Assembly (NCBI GenBank): GCA_020850995.1
Contig: JADZDP010000111.1
Coordinates: 1-51,585 of the forward strand
Length of the DNA stretch: 51,585 nt
Direction of reading: 5' to 3'
DNA from: Deltaproteobacteria bacterium
GTDB lineage: Bacteria; Myxococcota; UBA727; VGSZ01
The translations under genes and the position numbers were made by a program. This document shows, piece by piece, positions 31,966-40,385 of this stretch (the first letter of the stretch is position 1; each line of letters starts with the position of its first letter). Under the pieces are notes generated by a model that made no database searches, was not told where the DNA came from, and was given only the letters and a program-made list of their open reading frames with translations.

Positions 31966-32489
31966 CGCTGGTTCTCCTGGCACTTGGCGTCGACGTCGGC
32001 GCAGGCCGGGGTCTGTTCCTCGGGGAAGCTCGGCAAGGTCGCGAGCTGCACCTCGACGAAGCTCGCGACGCCGAGATCCTCCGCCTCGGGGTCGTCGGAG
32101 TCGTCGGCAAAGAGGTCGGCCACCGCGCAGCCGCGCAGCGCCGGCACGCCCGCGGCGCTCGACGCCTCCGCAAAGAAGACACGGCGGCCGGTCTCGATGG
32201 CGTCGAAGGTGACGCCACCGTCGAGGAAGGTGCAGGCCGGCTGGTTGAGCGAGGTCGCGAGCGGCTGCAAGCCGGCCGGCGCCACCGACGAGACCACCGA
32301 GAGCGAGCGGCAGATGGCGTCGGGGCTGGCCTCGCCGTTGCCCTCGCCGTCATAGACCGAGAGGCTGACCGTCTCCGCCAACAGGAAGGTGCGCTCCGAG
32401 GGGAACACCAGGCGCACCCCGACGGCCTCGTTTTGGCACCCGAGGACACACAGCAGCAAGAGCGGCCCCAGACCGCGCGCGCAGGCCAT
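31953..32489 (-). CDS. Small hypothetical lipoprotein
   Basis: A 178-residue protein with signal segment ending VLGC (Cys18), a good lipobox. The mature part is a mix of beta strands and acidic loops with four further Cys (CRSLSVV, PACTFLDGG, GCAVADLF and CADVDAKCQENQRC). No family is recognised. The last 13 nt overlap the start of the propeller-like lipoprotein gene. A TATGCT element (32498-32503) lies 8 nt before the ATG, making this the first gene of a three-gene operon ending with the PilZ gene. Confidence 0.75.
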   Translation of the reverse strand: MACARGLGPLLLLCVLGCQNEAVGVRLVFPSERTFLLAETVSLSVYDGEGNGEASPDAICRSLSVVSSVAPAGLQPLATSLNQPACTFLDGGVTFDAIETGRRVFFAEASSAAGVPALRGCAVADLFADDSDDPEAEDLGVASFVEVQLATLPSFPEEQTPACADVDAKCQENQRCAP

Positions 32490-32497
32490 CTCCCCAC

Positions 32498-32503
32498 AGC
32501 ATA
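32498..32503 (-). promoter_or_regulatory. -10-like element TATGCT for the lipoprotein-PilZ operon
   Basis: TATGCT on the minus strand ends 8 nt before the ATG at 32489. The neighbouring sequence to 32588 is the divergent gap to the epimerase gene. No -35 is obvious. Confidence 0.3.
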
Positions 32504-32588
32504 GAACCCCTGCGGCGGGATGCGAGTTTCGTAGGTCCCGGCACCGCAACCCCTTTGGATCCGACGGGAAATCGGCCATCACCGGCCC

Positions 32589-33689
32589 ATGCGCATCGCC
32601 CGCATCGAGGCCCGCCCCCTCTCCATCCCGCTGCGTGAGCCCTTCGTCATCTCGAGCGGACGGGTCGACACCACGCGGGGCGCGCTCGTGAGCGCGCGCA
32701 TCGTCGACACAGGAACCGGCGAGCTCCACCGCGGGCTCGGCGAGGCCGCCGCGCTGCCCGCCGTCACCGGTGTCGACCAGGGCGACCTCTTGCGCGCCAT
32801 CGGCCGCGCCAACGGGGCGCTGGCCGGGCAAGACGTGGAGGGGCACTCCGATCTGCGCGCCCTGCTCGACGGCGTGTTCGACGATCCGGTGTCGCGCGCC
32901 GGCGTGGAGGCCGCGCTGCTCGACGCCTGGGCCCGGCAAGAGCGGCTCCCGGTGCACGCGCTGCTCGGCTCGGAGCGAAACGGCGGCACTCCTTTTCAGG
33001 TCACCACCGACGTCACGCTGCCCATCGCGGATCCCGCGCACGTGGGCGAGCTGGCGAGCGGCTGGCAGCAGGCGGGCTTCTCGTCGCTCAAGGTCAAGGT
33101 GGGCCGCGACCTCGACGACGACGCGCGCACCCTCGAGCACATCGCGCGCCGCTGCCCGACGGTCGAGGTGCGCCTCGACGCCAACGGCGCGCTGGCGGCG
33201 CGCGACGCCATGACCCTGATCTCCATCGTGCGCAGCCTGCACCTGCGGCTCGGCTGCTTCGAGCAACCCTGCGCCGCCGACGACCTCGAGGGCATGGCCC
33301 ACGTCACGCTGTTGGCGGGCGCGCCCGTGGTGGCCGACGAGAGCGTGCAGACCATCGACGACCTGTTCGCGGTGGTGCACAAGAAGGCCGCCACCGCCGT
33401 CAACCTCAAGATCATGAAGCACGGCGGCCCGGTGGAGGCCGCTCGCATCGGCCGCGCGGCGCGACGCTTGGGCCTGAAGATCATGGTGGGCGCCATGGTG
33501 GAGACGCGGCTCGGCCTGGCGGCCTCGCTGCACCTGGCGCGCAGCCTCGGTGGCGTCGACCTCGTCGACCTCGACACCTCGCTGTTGCTGCGCTGGGATC
33601 CCTTCGCGGGCGGCTACCAGCAGCGCGGCGCCGAGCTGACCTTGCTCGAGGGCAACGGCGTGGGCGTGCACGAGGCCGCGATGGCGTAG
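32589..33689 (+). CDS. Dipeptide epimerase-like enolase-superfamily enzyme
   Basis: A 366-residue enzyme of the muconate-lactonizing/enolase superfamily. An alpha+beta capping domain (about 1-125) precedes the barrel. Barrel residues include SSLKVKVG (Lys168 and Lys170, the KxK base), DANG (Asp197), the second metal ligand in CFEQP (Glu225), ADES (Asp250) and NLKIMK (Lys274). This set matches L-Ala-D/L-Glu epimerases and related dipeptide epimerases, which change the stereochemistry of peptidoglycan-derived dipeptides; exact substrate is uncertain. It is divergent from the lipoprotein operon and convergent with the sugar dehydrogenase gene. Confidence 0.9.
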   Translation: MRIARIEARPLSIPLREPFVISSGRVDTTRGALVSARIVDTGTGELHRGLGEAAALPAVTGVDQGDLLRAIGRANGALAGQDVEGHSDLRALLDGVFDDPVSRAGVEAALLDAWARQERLPVHALLGSERNGGTPFQVTTDVTLPIADPAHVGELASGWQQAGFSSLKVKVGRDLDDDARTLEHIARRCPTVEVRLDANGALAARDAMTLISIVRSLHLRLGCFEQPCAADDLEGMAHVTLLAGAPVVADESVQTIDDLFAVVHKKAATAVNLKIMKHGGPVEAARIGRAARRLGLKIMVGAMVETRLGLAASLHLARSLGGVDLVDLDTSLLLRWDPFAGGYQQRGAELTLLEGNGVGVHEAAMA

Positions 33690-33702
33690 CAGACCCGCCC
33701 GG

Positions 33703-34845
33703 TCAGCGCGGCAAGAACGCCACCAGGCGCAGCACGCGGCCTTGGTGATCGGCCACCCACAGCTCGCCGTCCTCGTCTTCGCCAAAGCCCGAGACATTGC
33801 CTGGGATGTGCCCGGCGCGCGCCCACAGCACGCGAGCGCCCTCGCGCTTGAGCGTCCACAGCCGGCTCGAGCAGTAGTCGGCCACCACATAGGAGCCCAC
33901 CAACGCCGGGAAGCGCTTGCCCCGATAGACCACGCCACCGGTGATCGAGCAGCCATCGTCGCCATGGCGATACTCGAACACCGGGCTCACCAGCCCGGCG
34001 GCCTCGCAGCCCTGCTCGGGGCGAAAGCAATGCGCGCCCTCCAGCACGCTCCAGCCGAAGTTGAGCCCGCGCTGCTCGGCCGCGCGCTCCACCAGGTGGA
34101 CCTCCTCCCACAGGTTCTGACCCACGTCGGCAATCCACAGGTCGCCATTCTGCCGATCGAAGGCGTAGCGCCACGGGTTGCGCAGCCCCTTGGCCCAGCG
34201 CTCGGGCGTGACCAGCTGCGGCGCTGGCCCTAGCGTGTCGACGTCGACACGCAACATCTTGCCGAGCAGGCTGCCCTCGTCTTGCGCCGTGCGCTTGGGA
34301 TCGCCGGCGCCGCCGCCGTCACCGGTGCCGATCCACAGCTTGCCGTCGGGCCCGAACACGAGGTGGCCGCCGTTGTGGTTGCCGGCGAAGTCGGGGATCG
34401 AGAACAACACGCGCAACGTCGCGGCGTCGACGCGCGCGTGATCGGCGCTGGCGCGCAGCTCGGCGTAGGCGTCGTTGTCGTGCGAGTCGGTGTAGCCGAT
34501 GAACAGGCGGCCGTTCTCCTTGAAGCGCGGGTGGAAGACGAGCCCCAGCAAGCCCTGCTCGCCGCCCACGCCGCCGAGCAGGTGACGCACGTCGAGGAAC
34601 GGGGCCTCCTGCAGCTTGCCGTCGTTGAGCACGCGCACCACGCCGCCCTGCTCGATGACGAAGAGGCGCCGGCTCCCGTCGTGCGCCGCCACCAGGCCCA
34701 CGGGTGCGGTCACGCGTATCGGGCCCTCTACGTCGAGGCGTACCCACGGGGCCACCTGCACCGCCGTGGCCGGCGGCGGCTCGGCCACCGCAGGACGAGC
34801 ACACGCGCTGATGGTGACGAGGGCGAGAACAACGACCACACGCAT
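33703..34845 (-). CDS. PQQ-dependent sugar dehydrogenase-like lipoprotein
   Basis: A 380-residue secreted six-bladed propeller of the soluble glucose/aldose (GDH-B, sorbosone) dehydrogenase family. The signal ends TISAC (Cys15), so a lipoprotein. Family motifs are clear: LFVIEQGGVVRVL, GEQGLLGLVFHPRF (about 88-101), NHNGGHLVFGPDG (about 150-162), a GTGDGGG calcium/PQQ loop, GLRNPWRYAFD and NFGWSVLEG. It would oxidise sugars or alcohols in the envelope using PQQ, passing electrons to a quinone or cytochrome; no PQQ biosynthesis gene is in the window. ATG 34845 was chosen over the longer frame because it places the signal peptide at the N-terminus. Confidence 0.92.
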   Translation of the reverse strand: MRVVVVLALVTISACARPAVAEPPPATAVQVAPWVRLDVEGPIRVTAPVGLVAAHDGSRRLFVIEQGGVVRVLNDGKLQEAPFLDVRHLLGGVGGEQGLLGLVFHPRFKENGRLFIGYTDSHDNDAYAELRASADHARVDAATLRVLFSIPDFAGNHNGGHLVFGPDGKLWIGTGDGGGAGDPKRTAQDEGSLLGKMLRVDVDTLGPAPQLVTPERWAKGLRNPWRYAFDRQNGDLWIADVGQNLWEEVHLVERAAEQRGLNFGWSVLEGAHCFRPEQGCEAAGLVSPVFEYRHGDDGCSITGGVVYRGKRFPALVGSYVVADYCSSRLWTLKREGARVLWARAGHIPGNVSGFGEDEDGELWVADHQGRVLRLVAFLPR

Positions 34846-34940
34846 GGCGCCGAAGAGAGCACGTTGGCGCCGGTGGGTGCCAGACGTCACCACGGGAAAA
34901 TTTCTCGATCGGCGGGGCGCTCTCGCTGACGCTACGCTCC

Positions 34941-35225
34941 ATGAAGACCTTGACCCGATCCACCGTCACCACCCTTGCCCCGTCGGTGCGCGCGCCCGAG
35001 CTGCGCCGCGTCGTGGAGGTCCTGATGGCCGCGCCCACCGATCGCCGCGCGAAGATCGAGCGCGTGCTCATGGAGAAGGAGGGCGCGCTCGATTGCCCCG
35101 CCTGCGGCGTGCCCTTCGCGGCCTCGGGCTACCGGGCCACCCGCACCAACTACGGCCACACCGAGAGCCTGTGCTGCGGCGGCTGCCGGACGACCTTCAT
35201 CGTGGACGAGGGGCACATCGTCTAA
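34941..35225 (+). CDS. Small zinc-ribbon-like protein
   Basis: A 94-residue protein. The N-terminal half is helical (LRRVVEVLMA, RRAKIERVLME). The C-terminal half carries CPAC (Cys52, Cys55) and LCCGGC (Cys78, Cys79, Cys82), spaced as a zinc ribbon. No catalytic or membrane segment. TACGCT lies only two nt before the ATG, so either translation starts on a nearly leaderless transcript or the promoter assignment is wrong. It precedes an ECF sigma gene by 59 nt that has its own -10-like element, so it may be co-regulated but not necessarily co-transcribed. Confidence 0.72.
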   Translation: MKTLTRSTVTTLAPSVRAPELRRVVEVLMAAPTDRRAKIERVLMEKEGALDCPACGVPFAASGYRATRTNYGHTESLCCGGCRTTFIVDEGHIV

Positions 35226-35265
35226 GGGCGGCGCGGGAACCATCCACCTCGCGCGGGTGGTCTGC

Positions 35266-35271
35266 TAGCGT
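35266..35271 (+). promoter_or_regulatory. -10-like element TAGCGT for the ECF sigma gene
   Basis: TAGCGT lies 13 nt before the ATG at 35285, with the ribosome site GGAGG between. The surrounding CTGCTAGCGTTC resembles the context of other elements in this window. Confidence 0.35.
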
Positions 35272-35284
35272 TCCGGAGGAACGC

Positions 35285-35950
35285 ATGAGCGCCGACGCCG
35301 CCGCCAAGCCCGCACCCGCCGCCGCGCTCGCGGTCGCCGGCGGTGGCGCACGCGCTGCCGATCAGCGCAGCGACGAAGAGCTGATGACGGCCTACCGCGG
35401 CGGCGATCCCGCCGCCTACCGCGTGCTGGTGGAGCGCCACCACGGGCCGGTGTACCGCTTCTGCCTGCGCTCCCTGCGCAGCCCCGAGGCCGCCGCCGAC
35501 GCCGCGCAAGAGGTGTTCCTGCGCGTGGTCAAGAACGCGAGCTCCTGGGAGCCGCGCGCCAAGTTCACCACCTGGGTCTACACGATCGCGCGCAACCACT
35601 GCATCGACGAGGCGCGCAAGGGTCGCTTCCGCAAGACCGAGAGCCTGCACGAGACCGTGGGCAAAGACGGCGAGGGCGAGGAGCGCATCGAGCGCGTGGT
35701 GGCGGACGCGCCCGCGGCGGATCGGGTGGCGCACGGCGCGCGCCTGCGCAAGGCCATCGACGCGGCGCTGGCCGAGCTGCCCGAGGAGCAGCGCGAGGTC
35801 TTCCTCTTGCGCGAGATCTCTGGGCTGCAATTCAAGGACATCGCCGACGCCACCGGCGTGGGTGAGAACACCGTCAAGTCGCGTATGCGCTACGCGCTGA
35901 GCGCGCTCAAAAAGACCTTGAAACAGCGAGGGTTCGACGACACCGGCTAG
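35285..35950 (+). CDS. ECF-family RNA polymerase sigma factor
   Basis: A 221-residue sigma factor. A 28-residue Ala/Gly-rich leader is followed by region 2: DEELMTAYRGGDPAAYRVLVERH, the DAAQEVFLRV motif and FTTWVYTIARNHCIDEAR (about 32-115). Region 4 is LPEEQREVFLLREISGLQFKDIADATGVGENTVKSRMRYAL (about 160-205). All determinants are present, so it should bind core polymerase and its own promoters. ATG 35285 has GGAGGA five nt upstream. An anti-sigma-like membrane protein follows after 101 bp, its likely antagonist; there is no overlap, so the pair may be separately translated. Confidence 0.95.
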   Translation: MSADAAAKPAPAAALAVAGGGARAADQRSDEELMTAYRGGDPAAYRVLVERHHGPVYRFCLRSLRSPEAAADAAQEVFLRVVKNASSWEPRAKFTTWVYTIARNHCIDEARKGRFRKTESLHETVGKDGEGEERIERVVADAPAADRVAHGARLRKAIDAALAELPEEQREVFLLREISGLQFKDIADATGVGENTVKSRMRYALSALKKTLKQRGFDDTG

Positions 35951-36051
35951 CGATAGATCCCCGCGCGAGCCCGCGCGTTTGTAAGACCAGCATCAAGCGC
36001 ACCACCACCCACGAGACCTCCGTCACACCGCCCGATCACCGAACACGCACC

Positions 36052-37788
36052 ATGCCCCTCGACGAGACCACCGAAGCAGAGCTGCTCGCCTACGCCTACG
36101 GCGAGCTCCCCGCCCCCGCGGCGCGCGCCTTCGAGCGGCGCCTGCAGGGAGACGCGGAGCTGCAAGCGGAGCTCGCCGGCATCATGGCCACGCGCGAGCT
36201 GTTCGGGCGCGACGCGCGCTGGGGCATGGACACCAAGGTCGACCTGCCGCCGCCCCACCTCGTCGACGCCATCGTGCGCGCCGAGGCCCTGGCGCGGCCC
36301 GCCGCCATTCGCGACGCGCGCGCGCTCACCCCGCGGCCCACGCTGACGGCGCGCCTGTCGCGCTGGCTCATCGGCGGCGGCGTGCTGGTGGGCGCCACCG
36401 CCGCGCTCTTCCTCGTCGTCAAGCAAGGTGATCGCAGCGCCGAGCCCGCGGCGCTGCCCTTGGAGGCTGTGGGCGCCGCCAGCGCCGTCAGCGCCTCCGG
36501 CGCCGTCGAGGAGGCGCCGCCACCGCCGCCGCCGCCGCCGATGGACGCGCCCGCCATGGCAGCGCCCGAGAGCGACGAGCGCGCCAAGGACCAGCTCGCC
36601 AAGGAGCTGGGCGGCGCTTTCTTCGACGACAACGAGGGGCACGAGGATCGCCTGCGCGCCACCGCCAAGCGCGCGCCCCTGCCCGACGCCTTCGATCCGG
36701 CCATCCGCGCCGACGCCAAGCCCAAGCCCAAGTTCAAGCCCACCGAGGCCGATGGCGATCGCAAAGAGACGCGCGACCTCGCCACCGCTGACCGCGGCGG
36801 TGCCGGCCTCGGTCTGCTCGCGCCCGGCGGCGGCGACGGCAGCGCGGCGAGCACCAGAGCGGGTGGCCTCGCGGGCGAGGCGAAGGGCGCGGGCGCGTCG
36901 GGCCCAGACATCGTGAGCGCGCTCCCCGAGAAGCCGAAAGCGGCGCCCGTGGCCGCCGACGACGAGCTCTTCGCCCTCGACAGCGTCAGCGCGCGAGCCA
37001 CCTCGCTGAGCCCGGCGAAGCTCGTATCGCCGCCGCCACCACCAGCAGCGGCGACCCCGGCGCCCACCTCGACCGCCCCGCGCAGCAACGTCGCCCCGTC
37101 GGCGCCACCCAGCGAGGCGCCCGCCTTGGCGCAGCGGCCGAGCACCGGCGCGCTCGAGGTGCTCTCGCCCGCGGAGGCCAAGGCCGAGCGCCGCCGCCTG
37201 GCCGACGAGCGCGCCAAGCGCAAGAAGCCCGCCGCCAAGACCGAGAAGGTCGCGGAGCAAGAGCACGCGGGCAGCAAGGCCGACGCCAAGAAGAGCGCCG
37301 ACAAGGCGCCCCCTGCGCAGCCGGGGCCCGAGCAGAAGCGCGCCATGCAGAGCGAGATGGCGCTCATGAGCGGCTATCGCGAGCTCAAGGAGGGCCGCGC
37401 GCTCTCGGCGCTCGGCGAGTTCGAGAGCGCCGAGCGCTTCGACGCGCGCCGCGCGCTCGGCTCGGATCCGCACGTGGGCCAGATGCGCTCGCTCATCGCG
37501 CTCAAGCGACCGGCCGAGGCGCTGATGATCGCGCGCCGGCTGGTGACGCGCGACCTCAAGGAGGTGGGCGTCGCCGATGGCCTGCTGCTCGGCGCCAAGC
37601 TTGCGGAGCAGCTCGGCGACCTGCGCAGCGCCCGCGAGCTGTGGACGGTGCTGCTGAAGTCCCCGGCCCACAAGAGCGAGGCACAGCAGGCGCTGGCCCG
37701 GCTGGTGAACCCGCCGGTGCGCGCGCAGCTCGAGGCCGCCGACGCCGCTGAGGCGGCGCCCGCCGCCGAGCCCACCAGCAAGGAGTGA
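36052..37788 (+). CDS. Anti-sigma-like membrane protein with TPR tail
   Basis: A 578-residue protein. The N-terminus LLAYAYGELPAPAARAFERRL (about 11-31) is the usual first helix of an anti-sigma domain, but the zinc Cys/His are absent, so it is a zinc-less form. One membrane helix lies at about 105-122 (SRWLIGGGVLVGATAALFLVV). A Pro/Ala/Lys-rich, disordered extracytoplasmic linker (about 130-430, with a Pro8-like run) leads to TPR helices (about 440-565: MALMSGYRELKEGRALSALGEFESAERF and following). It probably sequesters the ECF factor just upstream. No ribosome site precedes ATG 36052. Confidence 0.8.
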   Translation: MPLDETTEAELLAYAYGELPAPAARAFERRLQGDAELQAELAGIMATRELFGRDARWGMDTKVDLPPPHLVDAIVRAEALARPAAIRDARALTPRPTLTARLSRWLIGGGVLVGATAALFLVVKQGDRSAEPAALPLEAVGAASAVSASGAVEEAPPPPPPPPMDAPAMAAPESDERAKDQLAKELGGAFFDDNEGHEDRLRATAKRAPLPDAFDPAIRADAKPKPKFKPTEADGDRKETRDLATADRGGAGLGLLAPGGGDGSAASTRAGGLAGEAKGAGASGPDIVSALPEKPKAAPVAADDELFALDSVSARATSLSPAKLVSPPPPPAAATPAPTSTAPRSNVAPSAPPSEAPALAQRPSTGALEVLSPAEAKAERRRLADERAKRKKPAAKTEKVAEQEHAGSKADAKKSADKAPPAQPGPEQKRAMQSEMALMSGYRELKEGRALSALGEFESAERFDARRALGSDPHVGQMRSLIALKRPAEALMIARRLVTRDLKEVGVADGLLLGAKLAEQLGDLRSARELWTVLLKSPAHKSEAQQALARLVNPPVRAQLEAADAAEAAPAAEPTSKE

Positions 37789-37803
37789 GCGCCGCGCTCG
37801 TGC

Positions 37804-37809
37804 TAGCTT
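37804..37809 (+). promoter_or_regulatory. -10-like element TAGCTT for the FHA/TPR gene
   Basis: TAGCTT begins 15 nt after the stop of the previous gene and 21 nt before the GTG at 37831, with GGAGG in between. Same CTAGC context as the ECF element at 35266. The call rests on pattern only. Confidence 0.3.
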
Positions 37810-37830
37810 CTCCGTCGTCGGAGGCAGTGC

Positions 37831-39873
37831 GTGGTCAAGGGTCGGCGAGCGGCAGACCGACGGCGCCAACGTCAGGGCGACGGATCGGACGAGGGCGACA
37901 GCGAGGGCAAGACCTCGCCGTCGTTGGGTGCGCCTGGCGTGGCGCGCGAGCCCGAGGGCTCGCGCAGCTCGTCGCGCAGCGCCGCTGGCGCCCAGGCGCG
38001 CGACGCTTCCGACCAGGACAGTGACGCGAGCGTGGCGCCGCTGGCGTCGGAGCTGGCGTCCGACGAGGTTGCCGACAGCGATCTGCCGCTCGTGAGCCAG
38101 GTCCGCGAGGTGGAGCCGGATCCGCCCACGCACACCGCCAAGGCCCGCGGTGGCAAGCGCCCAGGCGGCACCACCGACGGCGACGCCGAAGAGTCCTTCG
38201 TCAAGGCGGTGCGCAACGCCTCGGCCGACGCGCGGCGGGGCCCGGGCGAGATCACGCTCGACGGGGGACGCCCCGCGCCGCCACCCCGACGCGGCGCGCG
38301 CCTGTGCGTGGTCGAGGGCCCGGATCAGGGCGCCAAGCTCGACGTCGCCATCACGCCGGCGCTCTTGGGACGCTCGCGCGACGCCGACCTCAAGCTCACC
38401 GATCCCACGGTCTCCCTGCGTCACGCCGAGGTGGCGCTGCTCGACGACGGATGGGTGCTCTTCGATCTGGGCTCGAGCTCAGGGACCTTGGTGAACGGGC
38501 TCGCGGTGGGCACCGAGCAGGCGCTGCGCCACGGCGACCTCATCGCGGTGGGCAAGAGCGAGCTGCGCTTCTTGCGCGCCGATCGCGCGCCGGCCGCGCG
38601 GCCCGAGCCCGAGCCCACGCCGGCGGCTACATCGGAGCAACCGCCGCCGCTCGAGGCCACCGAGCGCAACGAGGGCACTCGCTCGCGCTTGGCGCGCCTG
38701 CCGCCGACCAGGCCCGCGGCGCCGGCGCCGCCGGCCGCCAACCCGGCGCGCCTGCGCGTGCGCCAGCTCGCCGTCCGCATCATCGCCGCCTGCGTGCTGC
38801 TGCTGGCGCTGGCCGTGAGCGCGCGCCTGGTGTGGGATCGCTTCGTCGGCGATCGCTCCGACGCGCAGGTGCGTGGGCAGGTGGCGGCGCTCCTCGCCGA
38901 GAGCCGCCGTCAGCTGGCCGCGCTCGACGTGGAAGGGGCACGCGCGTCGGCGCAGACGGTGCTGGCGCTCGACGCCGCCAACGCCGATGGCGCGAGCATG
39001 CTGCGCCTCACGGAGACCGAGATCGAGGCCAAGAGCGCCATCGACCTCGCCTTGCGCCTCGGTGACGAGGAGCGCGACGCCGAGGCGCTGCAGGTGCTCA
39101 AGCGCGTGCCCGACACCAGCGTGTTCGCGGCCTCGCGCGAGCGCCTGCGTCGCACCCTCGACGAGCGTGGTGTGCTGCGCTCGCGTCGGCAGATCGCGCT
39201 CTTGCTCGATCAGGATCGCGTGGCCGAGGCGGTGGCGCTGGCCGAACAGCACGTGGCGCAGTGGCCGAGCGACCAAGAGGGCGCAGCGCTGCTCGAGCGC
39301 GCCCGTGGCGCCGCGGCCGCGCGGCCCAAGAACCCCGAGCTCGCCGCCGCGCGCGCCGCCTTCGCCGCCGGCGACCTGGCGCGCGCGCGATCCCTGGCGC
39401 AAGCGGGCGGGCTCACCGGCTACTTGCGCGACCTCGACGAGCTCGAGGCCAAGCTCGCAGCAGGGAAGGCCGCGCTCAAGCGCCTCGAGGGCAGCGAGGC
39501 GCTCGAGCCCCTCGACGACGCGTGGCGGCTGCTCGGAACGCTCGGCGGCACCACGGCGTCGCCGGTGGTGGCCGACGTGCGCAAGCCCTTCGCCAACGCG
39601 CTCTACCTGACGGGCACCGAGCTGCTCGACGGGCCCAGGCGTTGCGAGGGCGCGCGCCTGCTCTTTCGCGCCGCGCGCGTGGCCGGCGACGACCCCAAGA
39701 TCCAAGCCAAGCTGCGCGAGATCGACGAGCGCGCCAGCGCCGGCCTCGAGCGCGCCCGCGGCGCCCGCGTGCAAGACGCCGCGCGCGCCGCCGCCATCGC
39801 GCGCGAGCACTTGTGCCTGGCGCGCAGCGGCACGCGCAGCTACGAGGAGCTGCGCGCCTTGTCGCGCCTGTGA
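37831..39873 (+). CDS. FHA-domain membrane protein with TPR-type tail
   Basis: A 680-residue protein. A basic, serine-rich disordered segment (1-150) precedes an FHA phosphothreonine-binding domain (about 155-250): LLGRSRDADLKLTD, VSLRHAEV and GTLVNG carry the conserved Gly-Arg, Ser-His and Asn. A membrane helix follows at about 312-335. The remaining 340 residues are helical repeats, TPR-like (LLDQDRVAEAVALAEQHVAQWP and similar). FHA domains read Ser/Thr kinase phosphorylation, common in myxobacteria; no kinase is in this window. GTG 37831 has GGAGG seven nt upstream. The 3' end overlaps the convergent YkgJ-type gene by 34 bp. Confidence 0.9.
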   Translation: MVKGRRAADRRRQRQGDGSDEGDSEGKTSPSLGAPGVAREPEGSRSSSRSAAGAQARDASDQDSDASVAPLASELASDEVADSDLPLVSQVREVEPDPPTHTAKARGGKRPGGTTDGDAEESFVKAVRNASADARRGPGEITLDGGRPAPPPRRGARLCVVEGPDQGAKLDVAITPALLGRSRDADLKLTDPTVSLRHAEVALLDDGWVLFDLGSSSGTLVNGLAVGTEQALRHGDLIAVGKSELRFLRADRAPAARPEPEPTPAATSEQPPPLEATERNEGTRSRLARLPPTRPAAPAPPAANPARLRVRQLAVRIIAACVLLLALAVSARLVWDRFVGDRSDAQVRGQVAALLAESRRQLAALDVEGARASAQTVLALDAANADGASMLRLTETEIEAKSAIDLALRLGDEERDAEALQVLKRVPDTSVFAASRERLRRTLDERGVLRSRRQIALLLDQDRVAEAVALAEQHVAQWPSDQEGAALLERARGAAAARPKNPELAAARAAFAAGDLARARSLAQAGGLTGYLRDLDELEAKLAAGKAALKRLEGSEALEPLDDAWRLLGTLGGTTASPVVADVRKPFANALYLTGTELLDGPRRCEGARLLFRAARVAGDDPKIQAKLREIDERASAGLERARGARVQDAARAAAIAREHLCLARSGTRSYEELRALSRL

Positions 39874-40385
39874 CGACGTCGTTTGGGCGCGCGCGGCACC
39901 AAGGCCACTAGCTCGGGGAACTCGCGGTCGGGCTCGGCCACCACCGACACGCCCGCCGCCGCCAGGTGCGCGACCAGCGCGTCAACGTCCACTGCCTCGC
40001 AGCGCCGATCGGCCGTGATGACGTCGCCGTCTTGGTACACCGGAAAGTCGGTGCAGCTCTCCGGCTTGAGCGCCGTGCCGTACACGGCGCAGCGACGCGT
40101 CTGCTCGTCGAAGGCCGGGCAGGGCTGCCCATGCGCGAAGTAGTGCGCGCCTTGCTTGCGGATGTGCGCTGGCCCCGCGCCGGCCGCGAGCGTCGCGTCG
40201 AACGAGCGCCGCGACTGCTCGATGGCGTAGAGCGCGCGCAACTGTCGCCACTCGAGCTCGAGCACCACGGTGCGCAGGCGGCAGCAGGGCTCTTGGCAGC
40301 GCGCGCAGTGCGGGATGATGTGTCGCGCCTGCCACTGGGCCGCCGCGCGCGCCAGTCGCTCGGCGACCGACCGCCCTTCACGCAC
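39840..40385 (-). CDS. YkgJ-family Cys-cluster protein
   Basis: A 181-residue protein with the CARCQEPCC cluster (Cys27, Cys30, Cys34, Cys35), later CPAF, RRCAVYG, ESCTDFP and RRCE motifs. This is the Cys-cluster family (YkgJ-like, UPF0153-type), which binds zinc or an iron-sulfur cluster; the biochemical role is unknown. The tail is basic (PKRRRHRRDK). GTG 40385 overlaps the manB stop by 8 nt, giving coupling, and no other start is as well placed. The last 34 nt overlap the 3' end of the convergent FHA/TPR gene, a rare arrangement here. Confidence 0.85.
   Translation of the reverse strand: MREGRSVAERLARAAAQWQARHIIPHCARCQEPCCRLRTVVLELEWRQLRALYAIEQSRRSFDATLAAGAGPAHIRKQGAHYFAHGQPCPAFDEQTRRCAVYGTALKPESCTDFPVYQDGDVITADRRCEAVDVDALVAHLAAAGVSVVAEPDREFPELVALVPRAPKRRRHRRDKARSSS

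Noticed and set aside
36523..36541. CCG-type trinucleotide run
   Set aside because: It encodes a short poly-Pro stretch in the disordered linker of the anti-sigma-like protein and has no evidence of being a phase-variable repeat.
35947..38424. Long minus-strand frame (825 codons) antisense to the ECF, anti-sigma and FHA genes
   Set aside because: Composition is low-complexity Arg/Gly/Leu/Ala and the plus-strand genes have recognisable sigma, membrane, FHA and TPR features.
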